A stretch of DNA of 5,749 bases from an uncultured Clostridia bacterium. Its GTDB lineage: Bacteria > Bacillota > Clostridia > Christensenellales > Aristaeellaceae. The translations under genes were made by a program, and so were the position numbers. The DNA lies in contig CAKUAV010000179.1 in the NCBI GenBank assembly GCA_934636425.1, positions 1 through 5,749 of the forward strand, given 5' to 3'. Positions 1-5,363 of the stretch are shown here, in pieces (within the stretch, counting starts at the first letter, position 1; every line of letters starts with the position of its first letter). A model generated the notes under the pieces. That model was not told the origin of the DNA and searched no databases. It saw only the letters and a list, made by a program, of their open reading frames with translations.

Positions 1-647
1 TCCTGGCCGGCTATGCCGTGGTCAAGGAAGGCTTCACCAAGCTGGGCTTCACCGGCGGCGGCGCCGGCACCAACCCCGCCTGCTGCCGTTTCGGCTATGG
101 CTTCGCGCAGGGCGTGAACGCCGCGGCCAAGGAAATGGACGTCAATGTCGAGCTGAAGTATTCCTGGGAATACGGCTCCAGCTTCCAGGCTTCCACCGAG
201 CTGCAGACCATGATCTCCGGCTGGTATGAGAGCGGCACCGAGATCGTGTTCGCCTGCGGCGGCTCCATGTTCCAGTCGGTCGTTGCGGCCGCGAGCGCGA
301 ACGACGGCTATGTCGTGGGCGTGGACGTCGACCAGTCCCCCGAGTCCGAGACCGTCGTGACCTCCGCCATGAAGGGCCTGAGCGCCGCCACCCAGTGGGC
401 CATCGCCAAGGTCTTTGACGATACATTCGCCGAGATCGGCGGCATCGCCACCAGCCTGGGCGCCGCGGACGACGCGGTCGGCCTGCCCACCGACACCTGG
501 TCTCTCGAGAAGTTCACCGTCGACGAGTACAACAAGCTGTACGAGTCCATCAAGTCCGGCGAGCTGACCGTGGATGACGCCGTCATTGAAAAGGGCGACA
601 TCGCCAACGTCGAGCTGAGCAACGTGACGCTCGACTACATCGGCTGA
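1..647 (+). CDS. BMP-family ABC transporter substrate-binding protein, partial (N-terminus outside window)
   Basis: This is the C-terminal part (214 codons, first complete codon at nt 3, stop TGA 645-647) of a basic membrane protein (BMP/PnrA/Med) family binding protein. These are usually secreted lipoproteins that capture purine nucleosides for an ABC importer. The visible part starts in the family's LAGY segment before the GFTGG strand. It continues with the FGYGFAQG helix start (fragment residues 30-37), the hinge-region CGGS (85-88) and the characteristic GVDVDQ (106-111), then TSAMK. Family members are usually about 330-380 residues, so roughly 120-160 residues, including any lipobox, lie upstream and cannot be seen. 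Isoleucine codons are ATC or ATT with no ATA, and C-ending codons dominate, suggesting high expression. The downstream genes encode the matching ATPase and two permeases, which supports the assignment. It ends at its own terminator. Nucleoside as substrate is inferred from family and context; the exact ligand cannot be read here. Confidence 0.93.
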   Translation, partial: LAGYAVVKEGFTKLGFTGGGAGTNPACCRFGYGFAQGVNAAAKEMDVNVELKYSWEYGSSFQASTELQTMISGWYESGTEIVFACGGSMFQSVVAAASANDGYVVGVDVDQSPESETVVTSAMKGLSAATQWAIAKVFDDTFAEIGGIATSLGAADDAVGLPTDTWSLEKFTVDEYNKLYESIKSGELTVDDAVIEKGDIANVELSNVTLDYIG

Positions 648-660
648 TCGCATTGAACAG

Positions 661-695
661 TCCCCGGAGCCTGAAAGGGCCCCGGGGATTTTTTT
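661..695 (+). terminator. Rho-independent terminator after the binding-protein gene
   Basis: TCCCCGG (661-667) pairs with CCGGGGA (682-688). After one A/C mismatch, a further 3 bp (669-671 with 678-680) close a 6-nt loop. Seven T residues (689-695) follow directly. It starts 13 nt after the stop codon of the binding-protein gene, so it should end most transcripts before the ATPase gene. Some read-through is possible. Confidence 0.9.
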
Positions 696-713
696 GAAAT
701 GCGCGCGCAGATA

Positions 714-742
714 TTGCAATTTGCCGCGCAATTTTATATAAT
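714..742 (+). promoter_or_regulatory. Sigma-A-type promoter for the ATPase-permease operon
   Basis: The -35 element is TTGCAA (714-719, 4 of 6 matches to TTGACA) and the -10 element is a perfect TATAAT (737-742), separated by the ideal 17 bp. The segment is much richer in A and T than its surroundings. It lies just after the terminator at 661-695 and is the best promoter candidate upstream of the ATPase gene. Transcription would start near 749, giving a leader of about 337 nt. This is a sequence match only; no start site has been mapped. Confidence 0.75.
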
Positions 743-975
743 GTTAATATGTGGAGACGAAGCGCTGCCTGTGGCGGCGGCAGACTGCAAAAACCCTCTT
801 AAAGAGATCGAGAAGAGATCGAGAGGATCGAGGCCTTCTCGAACCTTTAATCGTGCCCGGCGGCGCGTACGGTGGGCGCGGGATGATTTTTGCGTCCGAA
901 AGCCTGAAGGATTTCCAGCAAAAGCCGGAGAGGGCGGCAGCGGCGGGGGAGCGCCTGCGCCCCGTTTATCAGTCT

Positions 976-1018
976 GGCAGAGCTTTTTGACAAGCTGGCG
1001 CTGCCTGCGGCGATTTTT
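976..1018 (+). terminator. Candidate attenuator: weak terminator with a competing upstream hairpin
   Basis: CGCTG (999-1003) can pair with CGGCG (1008-1012) around a CCTG loop, with one G-U pair, and is followed by five T residues (1014-1018). This gives a short terminator-like hairpin. Alternatively, GGCAG (976-980) can pair with CTGCC (1001-1005), stacked on AGCTT/AAGCT (981-985 with 992-996). That fold would take up the left arm of the terminator-like hairpin. Mutually exclusive pairing is the usual layout of an attenuator or riboswitch expression platform. The stem is only 5 bp, so this is a suggestion, not a firm call. Confidence 0.3.
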
Positions 1019-1034
1019 CGTTTCAAAACGACGG

Positions 1035-1059
1035 GAAGCGGCCGGATGAGAAGCGGCCG
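1035..1059 (+). repeat. 10-nt direct repeat forming a hairpin before the ribosome binding site
   Basis: GAAGCGGCCG occurs at 1035-1044 and again at 1050-1059. Its CGGCCG core is self-complementary, so the two cores (1039-1044 and 1054-1059) can pair as a 6-bp stem with a 9-nt loop. The stem ends about 14 nt before the GGAGG at 1074-1078. It could affect ribosome access, though it does not hide the site itself. Confidence 0.45.
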
Positions 1060-1085
1060 TACAAAGAGAAAGGGGAGGTGGAAGC

Positions 1086-2633
1086 ATGGACACGGATTAT
1101 GTCATCGAGATGCTTCACATCACCAAGGAGTTTCCGGGCATCAGGGCCAACGACGACGTGACGCTTCAGCTGCGCCGCGGCGAGATCCACGCGCTGCTGG
1201 GCGAAAACGGCGCGGGCAAGTCGACGCTGATGAGCGTGCTCTTCGGCATGTATCAGCCGGAGAGCGGCACGATCAAAAAGGACGGGCGCGAGGTGAAGAT
1301 CAGCGACCCGAACGACGCAACGGCGCTGCACATCGGCATGGTGCATCAGCACTTCAAGCTGATAGACGTCTTTACCGTGCTGGACAACATCATACTGGGC
1401 GCGGAGGACACGCGCATGGGCTTTCTCCAGAAGAAGCAGGCGCGCGCCAAGGTGAAGGCGCTCTCCGAGCGCTACGGCCTGGCCGTCGATCTGGACGCGA
1501 AGGTCGAGGACATCACAGTGGGCATGCAGCAGCGCGTCGAGATCCTCAAGATGCTCTATCGCGACAACGAGGTGCTGATATTCGACGAGCCGACCGCCGT
1601 GCTCACGCCTCAGGAGATCGAGGAGCTGATCGAGATCATGCGCGGCCTCTCCCGCGAGGGCAAGAGCATACTGTTCATATCTCACAAGCTCAACGAGATC
1701 ATGGCCGTGGCCGACCGCGTGACCGTGCTGCGCAAGGGGCGCTGCATCGGCACGGTCGACACGAAGGACACCACCAAGGAGGAGCTGAGCCGCATGATGG
1801 TCGGCCGGCCCGTTCAGCTGGTGGTGGACAAGGCCGAGGCGCATCCGGGCGATGTGGTTCTGGACATCGAGCATCTGCACGTCCTCTCGAAGCTCTACAA
1901 GAAGGACGCTGTTCACGACGTGAGCTTTACCGTGCGCGCGGGCGAGATCGTCTGCATTGCGGGCATAGACGGCAACGGCCAGACCGAGCTGGTGTATGGG
2001 CTCACCGGCCTTGAAAAGCCGAGCGGCGGCCATATCGCGCTGTGCGGCCACGACATCACCCACGCCGCCGTGCGCGTGCGCAGCGCCGCGGGCATGAGCC
2101 ACATACCGGAGGATCGCCACAAGCACGGCCTGATACTCGATTACACGCTGGCGCAGAACATGGTGCTTCAGCGCTACAGAGAAGAGCGCTTTGAAAACCA
2201 CGGCTTCATCCGCTTCGGCGCGGTGCGGGAATATGCCGAGGAGCTGATAAGGCAGTACGACGTGCGCTCCGGTCAGGGGCCGGACACCATCGTGCGCAGC
2301 ATGTCGGGCGGCAATCAGCAGAAGGCCATCGTGGCGCGCGAGCTGGATCGCGATATGCCGCTCATTGTGGCCGTTCAGCCCACGCGCGGACTGGACGTGG
2401 GCGCGATCGAGTACATTCACAGCCAGCTGGTCGCCCAGCGCGACGCGGGCAAGGCCGTCCTGCTGGTCTCACTGGAGCTGGACGAGGTCATGAACCTCTC
2501 CGATCGCATACTGGTGATGCATAACGGCGAGATCGTCGGCGCGTTCAGGGGCGGCGAGATCGACGCGCAGGAGCTGGGCCTGTACATGGCCGGCGCGAAG
2601 AGACAGGATAAACCGGCGGAAAAGGAGGCGTGA
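1086..2633 (+). CDS. Nucleoside-type ABC transporter ATP-binding protein (two fused ATPase domains)
   Basis: This 515-residue cytoplasmic ATPase drives the importer. It has two ATPase domains in one chain, as in the NupO/YufO, RbsA and MglA group. Domain 1 has Walker A GENGAGKST (39-47), Q-loop Gln88, a TVGMQQR signature (144-150) where classical ABC proteins have LSGGQ, Walker B VLIFDEP (163-169) and switch His200. Domain 2 has a degenerate Walker A GIDGNGQTE (293-301) without the usual Lys-Ser/Thr, a good SGGNQQK signature (407-413), Walker B ending AVQPTRGLD (429-437) with Gln431 at the catalytic Glu position, and Leu463 where the switch His would be. One active and one degenerate site is typical of this group. 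The length is normal. The ATG start at 1086 has a strong GGGGAGGTG site with GGAGG at 1074-1078, 7 nt upstream. The first permease begins 2 nt after its stop. Close to B. subtilis NupO by family; true orthology is not established. Confidence 0.95.
   Translation: MDTDYVIEMLHITKEFPGIRANDDVTLQLRRGEIHALLGENGAGKSTLMSVLFGMYQPESGTIKKDGREVKISDPNDATALHIGMVHQHFKLIDVFTVLDNIILGAEDTRMGFLQKKQARAKVKALSERYGLAVDLDAKVEDITVGMQQRVEILKMLYRDNEVLIFDEPTAVLTPQEIEELIEIMRGLSREGKSILFISHKLNEIMAVADRVTVLRKGRCIGTVDTKDTTKEELSRMMVGRPVQLVVDKAEAHPGDVVLDIEHLHVLSKLYKKDAVHDVSFTVRAGEIVCIAGIDGNGQTELVYGLTGLEKPSGGHIALCGHDITHAAVRVRSAAGMSHIPEDRHKHGLILDYTLAQNMVLQRYREERFENHGFIRFGAVREYAEELIRQYDVRSGQGPDTIVRSMSGGNQQKAIVARELDRDMPLIVAVQPTRGLDVGAIEYIHSQLVAQRDAGKAVLLVSLELDEVMNLSDRILVMHNGEIVGAFRGGEIDAQELGLYMAGAKRQDKPAEKEA
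2621..2628 (+). promoter_or_regulatory. Ribosome binding site that sets the first permease start
   Basis: AAAGGAGG sits inside the end of the ATPase gene. It is 7 nt from ATG 2636 but only 1 nt from the in-frame GTG at 2630. The spacing therefore favours ATG 2636 and rules against the two-codon-longer GTG start. Confidence 0.85.
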
Positions 2634-2635
2634 GC

Positions 2636-3889
2636 ATGAAGAACTCTTTCTGGCAAAAGGAGGGCGTGCGCTCTGTGCTGGCCTCCCTTTTGTCGATCGT
2701 CATAGGCCTTTTGGCCGGCAGCGTCATCATCGTGATTATGGGCTGCGCGACGCCCTCGCTCGGCTTTAAGAGCGCATGGGAGGGCGTGCGGCTGGTCGCG
2801 CTGGGGCTGTTCAGCAAGGGCCGCGACGCGGTGGGCAATCTGGTATTCGGCTTTAACCCCTCGAGCGTGGGCAATATGCTCTTCCGCGCCACGCCGCTCA
2901 TTATGACCGGCCTGTCGGTCGCCGTGGCGTTCAAGACGGGGCTGTTCAACATCGGCGCGCCCGGTCAGTATCTGGCGGGCACGGCGGCGACGCTGTTCAT
3001 CGCGCTGAGCATTCCGGTGTCGGTCGTGCCGCGCTGGCTGATCTGGATACTGGCCTTTGCGGGCGGCATGCTGGCCGGCGCGCTGTGGGGCGCTGTTCCG
3101 GGTATGCTCAAGGCGCTGCTCAACATCAACGAGGTGCTGGCCTGCATCATGACCAACTGGATTGCGGCCAACATCGTCACATGGCTGTTCGATCTGAGCA
3201 ATCTCAAAAACATCGTCGAGAACACCAAGTCCGGCTATGTCTACAGCACGGCCTACGGCCTTGAAAAGGTGGACGGCGCGTGGACGTATGTGGCGGGCGC
3301 GGGCGTGCGCACCCCCAAGATGGGACTGGACAGGCTGTTCCCCGGCTCGCAGGTCAACGGCGGCATCATCATCGCCATTGTGCTGGCGATTGTGGTCTAC
3401 ATCATTCTCTCGCGCACGACGTTCGGCTATGAGCTGAAGGCGTGCGGCTCCAATCGCTACGCGGCGCGCTATGCGGGCATTGCCGACAGGCGCAGCATTG
3501 TGGTCTCGATGGCCATTGCGGGCGCTCTGGCGGGCGCGGCCGGCTCGCTGTACTATCTTTCCGGCAACACGGAGTTCTACTGGGCGACCTATCAGTCGCT
3601 GCCCGCGGCGGGCTTCAACGGCATTCCGGTGGCGCTGCTCGCCGTCAATCATCCCATCGCGGTGATCTTTACGGCGATGTTCATGTCCATGCTGGATATC
3701 GCCGGCCTTCAGCTGACCAATCTGACCGCGTACAACGAGTACATCACGGACGTTATCATCGCCGTGATCGTGTATCTGGCGGCGTTCTCTCTGGTCATCC
3801 GCATGGGGCTGGGCAAGCTCTTCCTGAAGCGCCGCAGGGCCGAAGCAGCGGCAAAGGACGTCTCGAAGGGAGAGGGGGATACGCAATGA
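2636..3889 (+). CDS. Nucleoside-type ABC transporter permease (first subunit, NupP-like)
   Basis: This 417-residue integral membrane protein belongs to the branched-chain amino acid/ribose permease family (BPD_transp_2) and forms half of the importer channel. Transmembrane segment 1 covers about residues 13-36. After a roughly 40-residue soluble stretch, a hydrophobic bundle begins near residue 80 (LIMTGLSVAVAFKTGLFNIG, with the family's GLFNIGAPGQ). Other hallmarks are NINEVLACIM (163-172) and the cytoplasmic ATPase-contacting motif FGYELKACGSNR (263-274). Residues 191-242 are a long polar loop between membrane segments, probably outside the cell. At 417 residues it is longer than typical members of about 350, because of the N-terminal extension and this loop. 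The ATG at 2636 is chosen from its ribosome binding site. It starts 2 nt after the ATPase gene and overlaps the second permease by 4 nt, indicating translational coupling. The C-terminus is basic and polar. Substrate is inferred from family and neighbours. Confidence 0.93.
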   Translation: MKNSFWQKEGVRSVLASLLSIVIGLLAGSVIIVIMGCATPSLGFKSAWEGVRLVALGLFSKGRDAVGNLVFGFNPSSVGNMLFRATPLIMTGLSVAVAFKTGLFNIGAPGQYLAGTAATLFIALSIPVSVVPRWLIWILAFAGGMLAGALWGAVPGMLKALLNINEVLACIMTNWIAANIVTWLFDLSNLKNIVENTKSGYVYSTAYGLEKVDGAWTYVAGAGVRTPKMGLDRLFPGSQVNGGIIIAIVLAIVVYIILSRTTFGYELKACGSNRYAARYAGIADRRSIVVSMAIAGALAGAAGSLYYLSGNTEFYWATYQSLPAAGFNGIPVALLAVNHPIAVIFTAMFMSMLDIAGLQLTNLTAYNEYITDVIIAVIVYLAAFSLVIRMGLGKLFLKRRRAEAAAKDVSKGEGDTQ

Positions 3890-4917
3890 GCTTTCTGATT
3901 CGGCAGACGTTAATCTACGCGGTGCCGCTGATGGTCGTTGCGCTGGCCGGCGTGTTCGCGGAGCGCAGCGGCATCATCAATCTGGCGCTCGAGGGCATTA
4001 TGATATTCGGCGCGTTTATCGGCGTGCTGTTTGTGCGCACGGCGCAGCAGTGGGGCGTGTTTGAGGCGGCCAAGGCGGCCGGCGCGTTCTGGAAACTGCA
4101 GGGTCTGATGGGGCTGGCCATGCTGGCCGCGGCGGCGCTGGGCGCGCTGTTCTCGCTCCTCTTAGCCTTTGCGGCGATCAATCTGCGCGCCGATCAGACA
4201 ATAGGCGGCACGGCGCTCAACCTGATGGCGCCGGCGCTGGTGCTGTTTTTCGTGCGTATGATCGCCAATCAGAACACGCTGCAGATGGCGACGGGCGATT
4301 CGGCGAGCTGGTTCATGCTCAAGAAGTCCATGCTGGGCTACGGCCGCACGGACGAGGCGGGCTTCTTCGTGGATACGTTCCTCAACAAGGTGTATCTGGC
4401 GACGTATATCTGCCTGATCGTCTATGTGATACTGTCGATCATACTGTACAAGACGCGCTTCGGCCTGCGTCTGCGCTCGTGCGGCGAAAATCCGCAGGCG
4501 GCGGACTCGCTGGGCATAAACGTGTTCAAGATGCGCTATGCGGGCGTGACGATTTCCGGCGCTCTGGCCGGCATGGGCGGCTTTGTGTATGCGCTGACCA
4601 CGACCAATTGCACGGCCAACGGCGACGTGGCGGGCTTCGGCTTCCTGGCGCTGGCGGTCATGATATTCGGCAACTGGAAGCCGCTCAACATTGCGGGCGC
4701 GGCGCTGCTGTTCGGCCTGTTCAAGTGCGTGGCGGCCTCCTATGCCAGTCTGGACATCAACGGCGACGGCGTGTATCTGCTCAAGGAGCTGGGGATCAAT
4801 CCGACGTTCTATCGCCTGCTGCCCTATGTCATCACGTTGATCGTGCTGGCGTTCACGTCGAAGACCTCCCGCGCCCCGAAGGCGGAGGGCATACCCTACG
4901 ACAAGAGTACTAGATAA
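3886..4917 (+). CDS. Nucleoside-type ABC transporter permease (second subunit, NupQ-like)
   Basis: This 343-residue membrane protein is the second channel subunit, from the same permease family as its neighbour. The family's most conserved segment, AERSGIINLALEG (residues 25-37), follows the first hydrophobic helix (about 8-24). The cytoplasmic ATPase-contact motif RFGLRLRSCGENP lies at 191-203. Further hydrophobic helices lie around 38-50, 75-100, 112-128, 165-188, 213-232, 244-285 (more than one) and 308-325. The C-terminal tail is polar. The ATG at 3886 overlaps the TGA of the preceding gene (ATGA), and a purine-rich AGGGGG (3873-3878) lies 7 nt upstream. An in-frame open stretch extends upstream to 3442, but it lies wholly within the first permease gene and encodes nothing like a permease, so the longer start is wrong. 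The operon terminator begins 17 nt after its stop. Isoleucine ATA codons are frequent here, unlike in the binding-protein gene. Confidence 0.94.
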   Translation: MSFLIRQTLIYAVPLMVVALAGVFAERSGIINLALEGIMIFGAFIGVLFVRTAQQWGVFEAAKAAGAFWKLQGLMGLAMLAAAALGALFSLLLAFAAINLRADQTIGGTALNLMAPALVLFFVRMIANQNTLQMATGDSASWFMLKKSMLGYGRTDEAGFFVDTFLNKVYLATYICLIVYVILSIILYKTRFGLRLRSCGENPQAADSLGINVFKMRYAGVTISGALAGMGGFVYALTTTNCTANGDVAGFGFLALAVMIFGNWKPLNIAGAALLFGLFKCVAASYASLDINGDGVYLLKELGINPTFYRLLPYVITLIVLAFTSKTSRAPKAEGIPYDKSTR

Positions 4918-4934
4918 CATCTTTATACAGCCCA

Positions 4935-4972
4935 ACCCGTCCGGCTTTGATTTATGGCCGGACGGGTCTTTT
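4935..4972 (+). terminator. Rho-independent terminator of the transporter operon
   Basis: ACCCGTCCGGC (4935-4945) pairs perfectly with GCCGGACGGGT (4957-4967) over 11 bp, with an 11-nt loop. It is followed by C and then TTTT (4969-4972). It lies 17 nt after the second permease stop and closes the operon. Confidence 0.9.
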
Positions 4973-5035
4973 CGTCTGCTTAAGTGACGGCGCGCGAATT
5001 TCAGCCAACCTATCCCGCCGCAGCGTGAGGAGAGT

Positions 5036-5084
5036 CCAGAGAGTCGAAGACTCTTTGGCGCAGGTTTGGGGCGCGGAGCCCCAA
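5036..5084. repeat. Paired stem-loops, REP-like intergenic element
   Basis: CCAGAGAGTC (5036-5045) pairs with GACTCTTTGG (5049-5058) over 10 bp with one G-U pair and a GAA loop. Seven nucleotides on, TTGGGGC (5066-5072) pairs with GCCCCAA (5078-5084) over 7 bp with a 5-nt loop. Neither has a T-tract on either strand, so they are not ordinary terminators. Closely spaced hairpins such as GGGGC/GCCCC, often next to an AGAGTC-like stem, resemble dispersed extragenic repeats of GC-rich gut Bacillota. That resemblance is from memory and needs a genome-wide search. Confidence 0.5.
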
Positions 5085-5204
5085 CGTACTCCCCGCGGAA
5101 AGAATTACAAAGACAATATGGTTGCGCAAAAGTATACAAAGGCCGCGCCGCCAGCCCCGTTCCCCGTACTCCGTTCTCCCGTTCTCCGCGTCCCCGGTAA
5201 TCCC

Positions 5205-5302
5205 GTCGAGATCGCCATAAAGAAACGGTCAAACCCGAAGTGAACCAGCAATGTCAGATAACCGCACCAACACCGCGAGAACGCGCGAATGGCGATCTCG
5301 AC
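5205..5302. repeat. 14-bp perfect inverted repeat flanking about 70 bp
   Basis: GTCGAGATCGCCAT (5205-5218) is the exact reverse complement of ATGGCGATCTCGAC (5289-5302), with 70 nt between the arms. The right arm lies inside sequence that resembles a decayed copy of the 44-bp array. The 98-bp element has no ORF of note. It could be a small non-autonomous element or a by-product of local rearrangement; I see no clear flanking target duplication. Confidence 0.55.
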
Positions 5303-5338
5303 CCGGCGGAACAGGAACGCAAGATATCGCAAGCCGTC

Positions 5339-5363
5339 TCTTTTTCCTCGAGGAGGAAAAAGA
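5339..5363. repeat. Perfect 11-bp hairpin at the left edge of the array
   Basis: TCTTTTTCCTC (5339-5349) pairs exactly with GAGGAAAAAGA (5353-5363) across a GAG loop. The T-run is on the 5' arm and the A-run on the 3' arm of either strand. This is the reverse of a terminator, so it is not called as one. It separates the recognisable tandem copies from more decayed sequence to the left. Confidence 0.6.

Larger units (their letters stand above)
749..1085 (+). promoter_or_regulatory. Long structured 5' leader of the transporter operon
   Basis: This stretch between the predicted transcription start and the ATPase start codon holds no ORF with a convincing ribosome binding site or recognisable protein. 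It is rich in short repeats and hairpins. A 15-nt segment at 762-776 recurs at 998-1012 with one mismatch, and AGAGATCGAGA occurs twice in tandem (803-813, 814-824). A 5-bp hairpin lies at 828-842, a GC-rich bulged hairpin at 944-964, a possible attenuator at 976-1018, and a hairpin just before the ribosome binding site (1039-1059). Its length and structure fit a regulatory leader, but I do not recognise a known riboswitch. In particular, I see no purine-riboswitch core. Confidence 0.45.
4973..5361. other. Intergenic region without a supported gene
   Basis: I see no ORF here with a ribosome binding site and a protein-like composition. The contents are two adjacent stem-loops (5036-5084), an A-rich patch (about 5099-5142), a pyrimidine-rich run of loosely repeated CCCGTT/CTCC blocks (about 5155-5195), an inverted repeat (5205-5302) and a hairpin (5339-5363). 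Sequence from about 5235 onward resembles decayed copies of the 44-bp array to the right. Confidence 0.6.

Noticed and set aside
944..964. GC-rich hairpin in the leader as a terminator
   Set aside because: The stem has a bulge of about 3 nt and only three T residues follow, so termination is unlikely.
699..1049. ORFs of 79-119 codons on both strands of the leader
   Set aside because: They lack ribosome binding sites and recognisable domains. The 116-codon plus-strand ORF starts before the predicted promoter.
749..1085. Known purine, guanidine or ykkC-type riboswitch in the leader
   Set aside because: I could not find the conserved core segments or loop pairs of these classes by eye. A covariance-model search would be decisive.
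1023..2420. Long open frame of 465 codons on the minus strand, opposite the ATPase gene
   Set aside because: It is antisense to a clear ABC ATPase, its composition (many His, Ala, Arg) is typical of a GC-rich shadow frame, and no ribosome binding site supports it.
2417..3886. Long open frame of 489 codons on the minus strand, opposite the first permease
   Set aside because: It is a low-complexity, Arg/Ala/His-rich antisense shadow of a well-supported membrane protein gene.
2630..3889. GTG start for the first permease at 2630
   Set aside because: The ribosome binding site ends only 1 nt before it, whereas ATG 2636 has ideal 7-nt spacing.
3442..4917. Extended start for the second permease at 3442
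   Set aside because: The extra 148 codons overlap the first permease and give an unrelated Arg/Gly-rich peptide. The ATG at 3886 has a ribosome binding site and starts the conserved protein.
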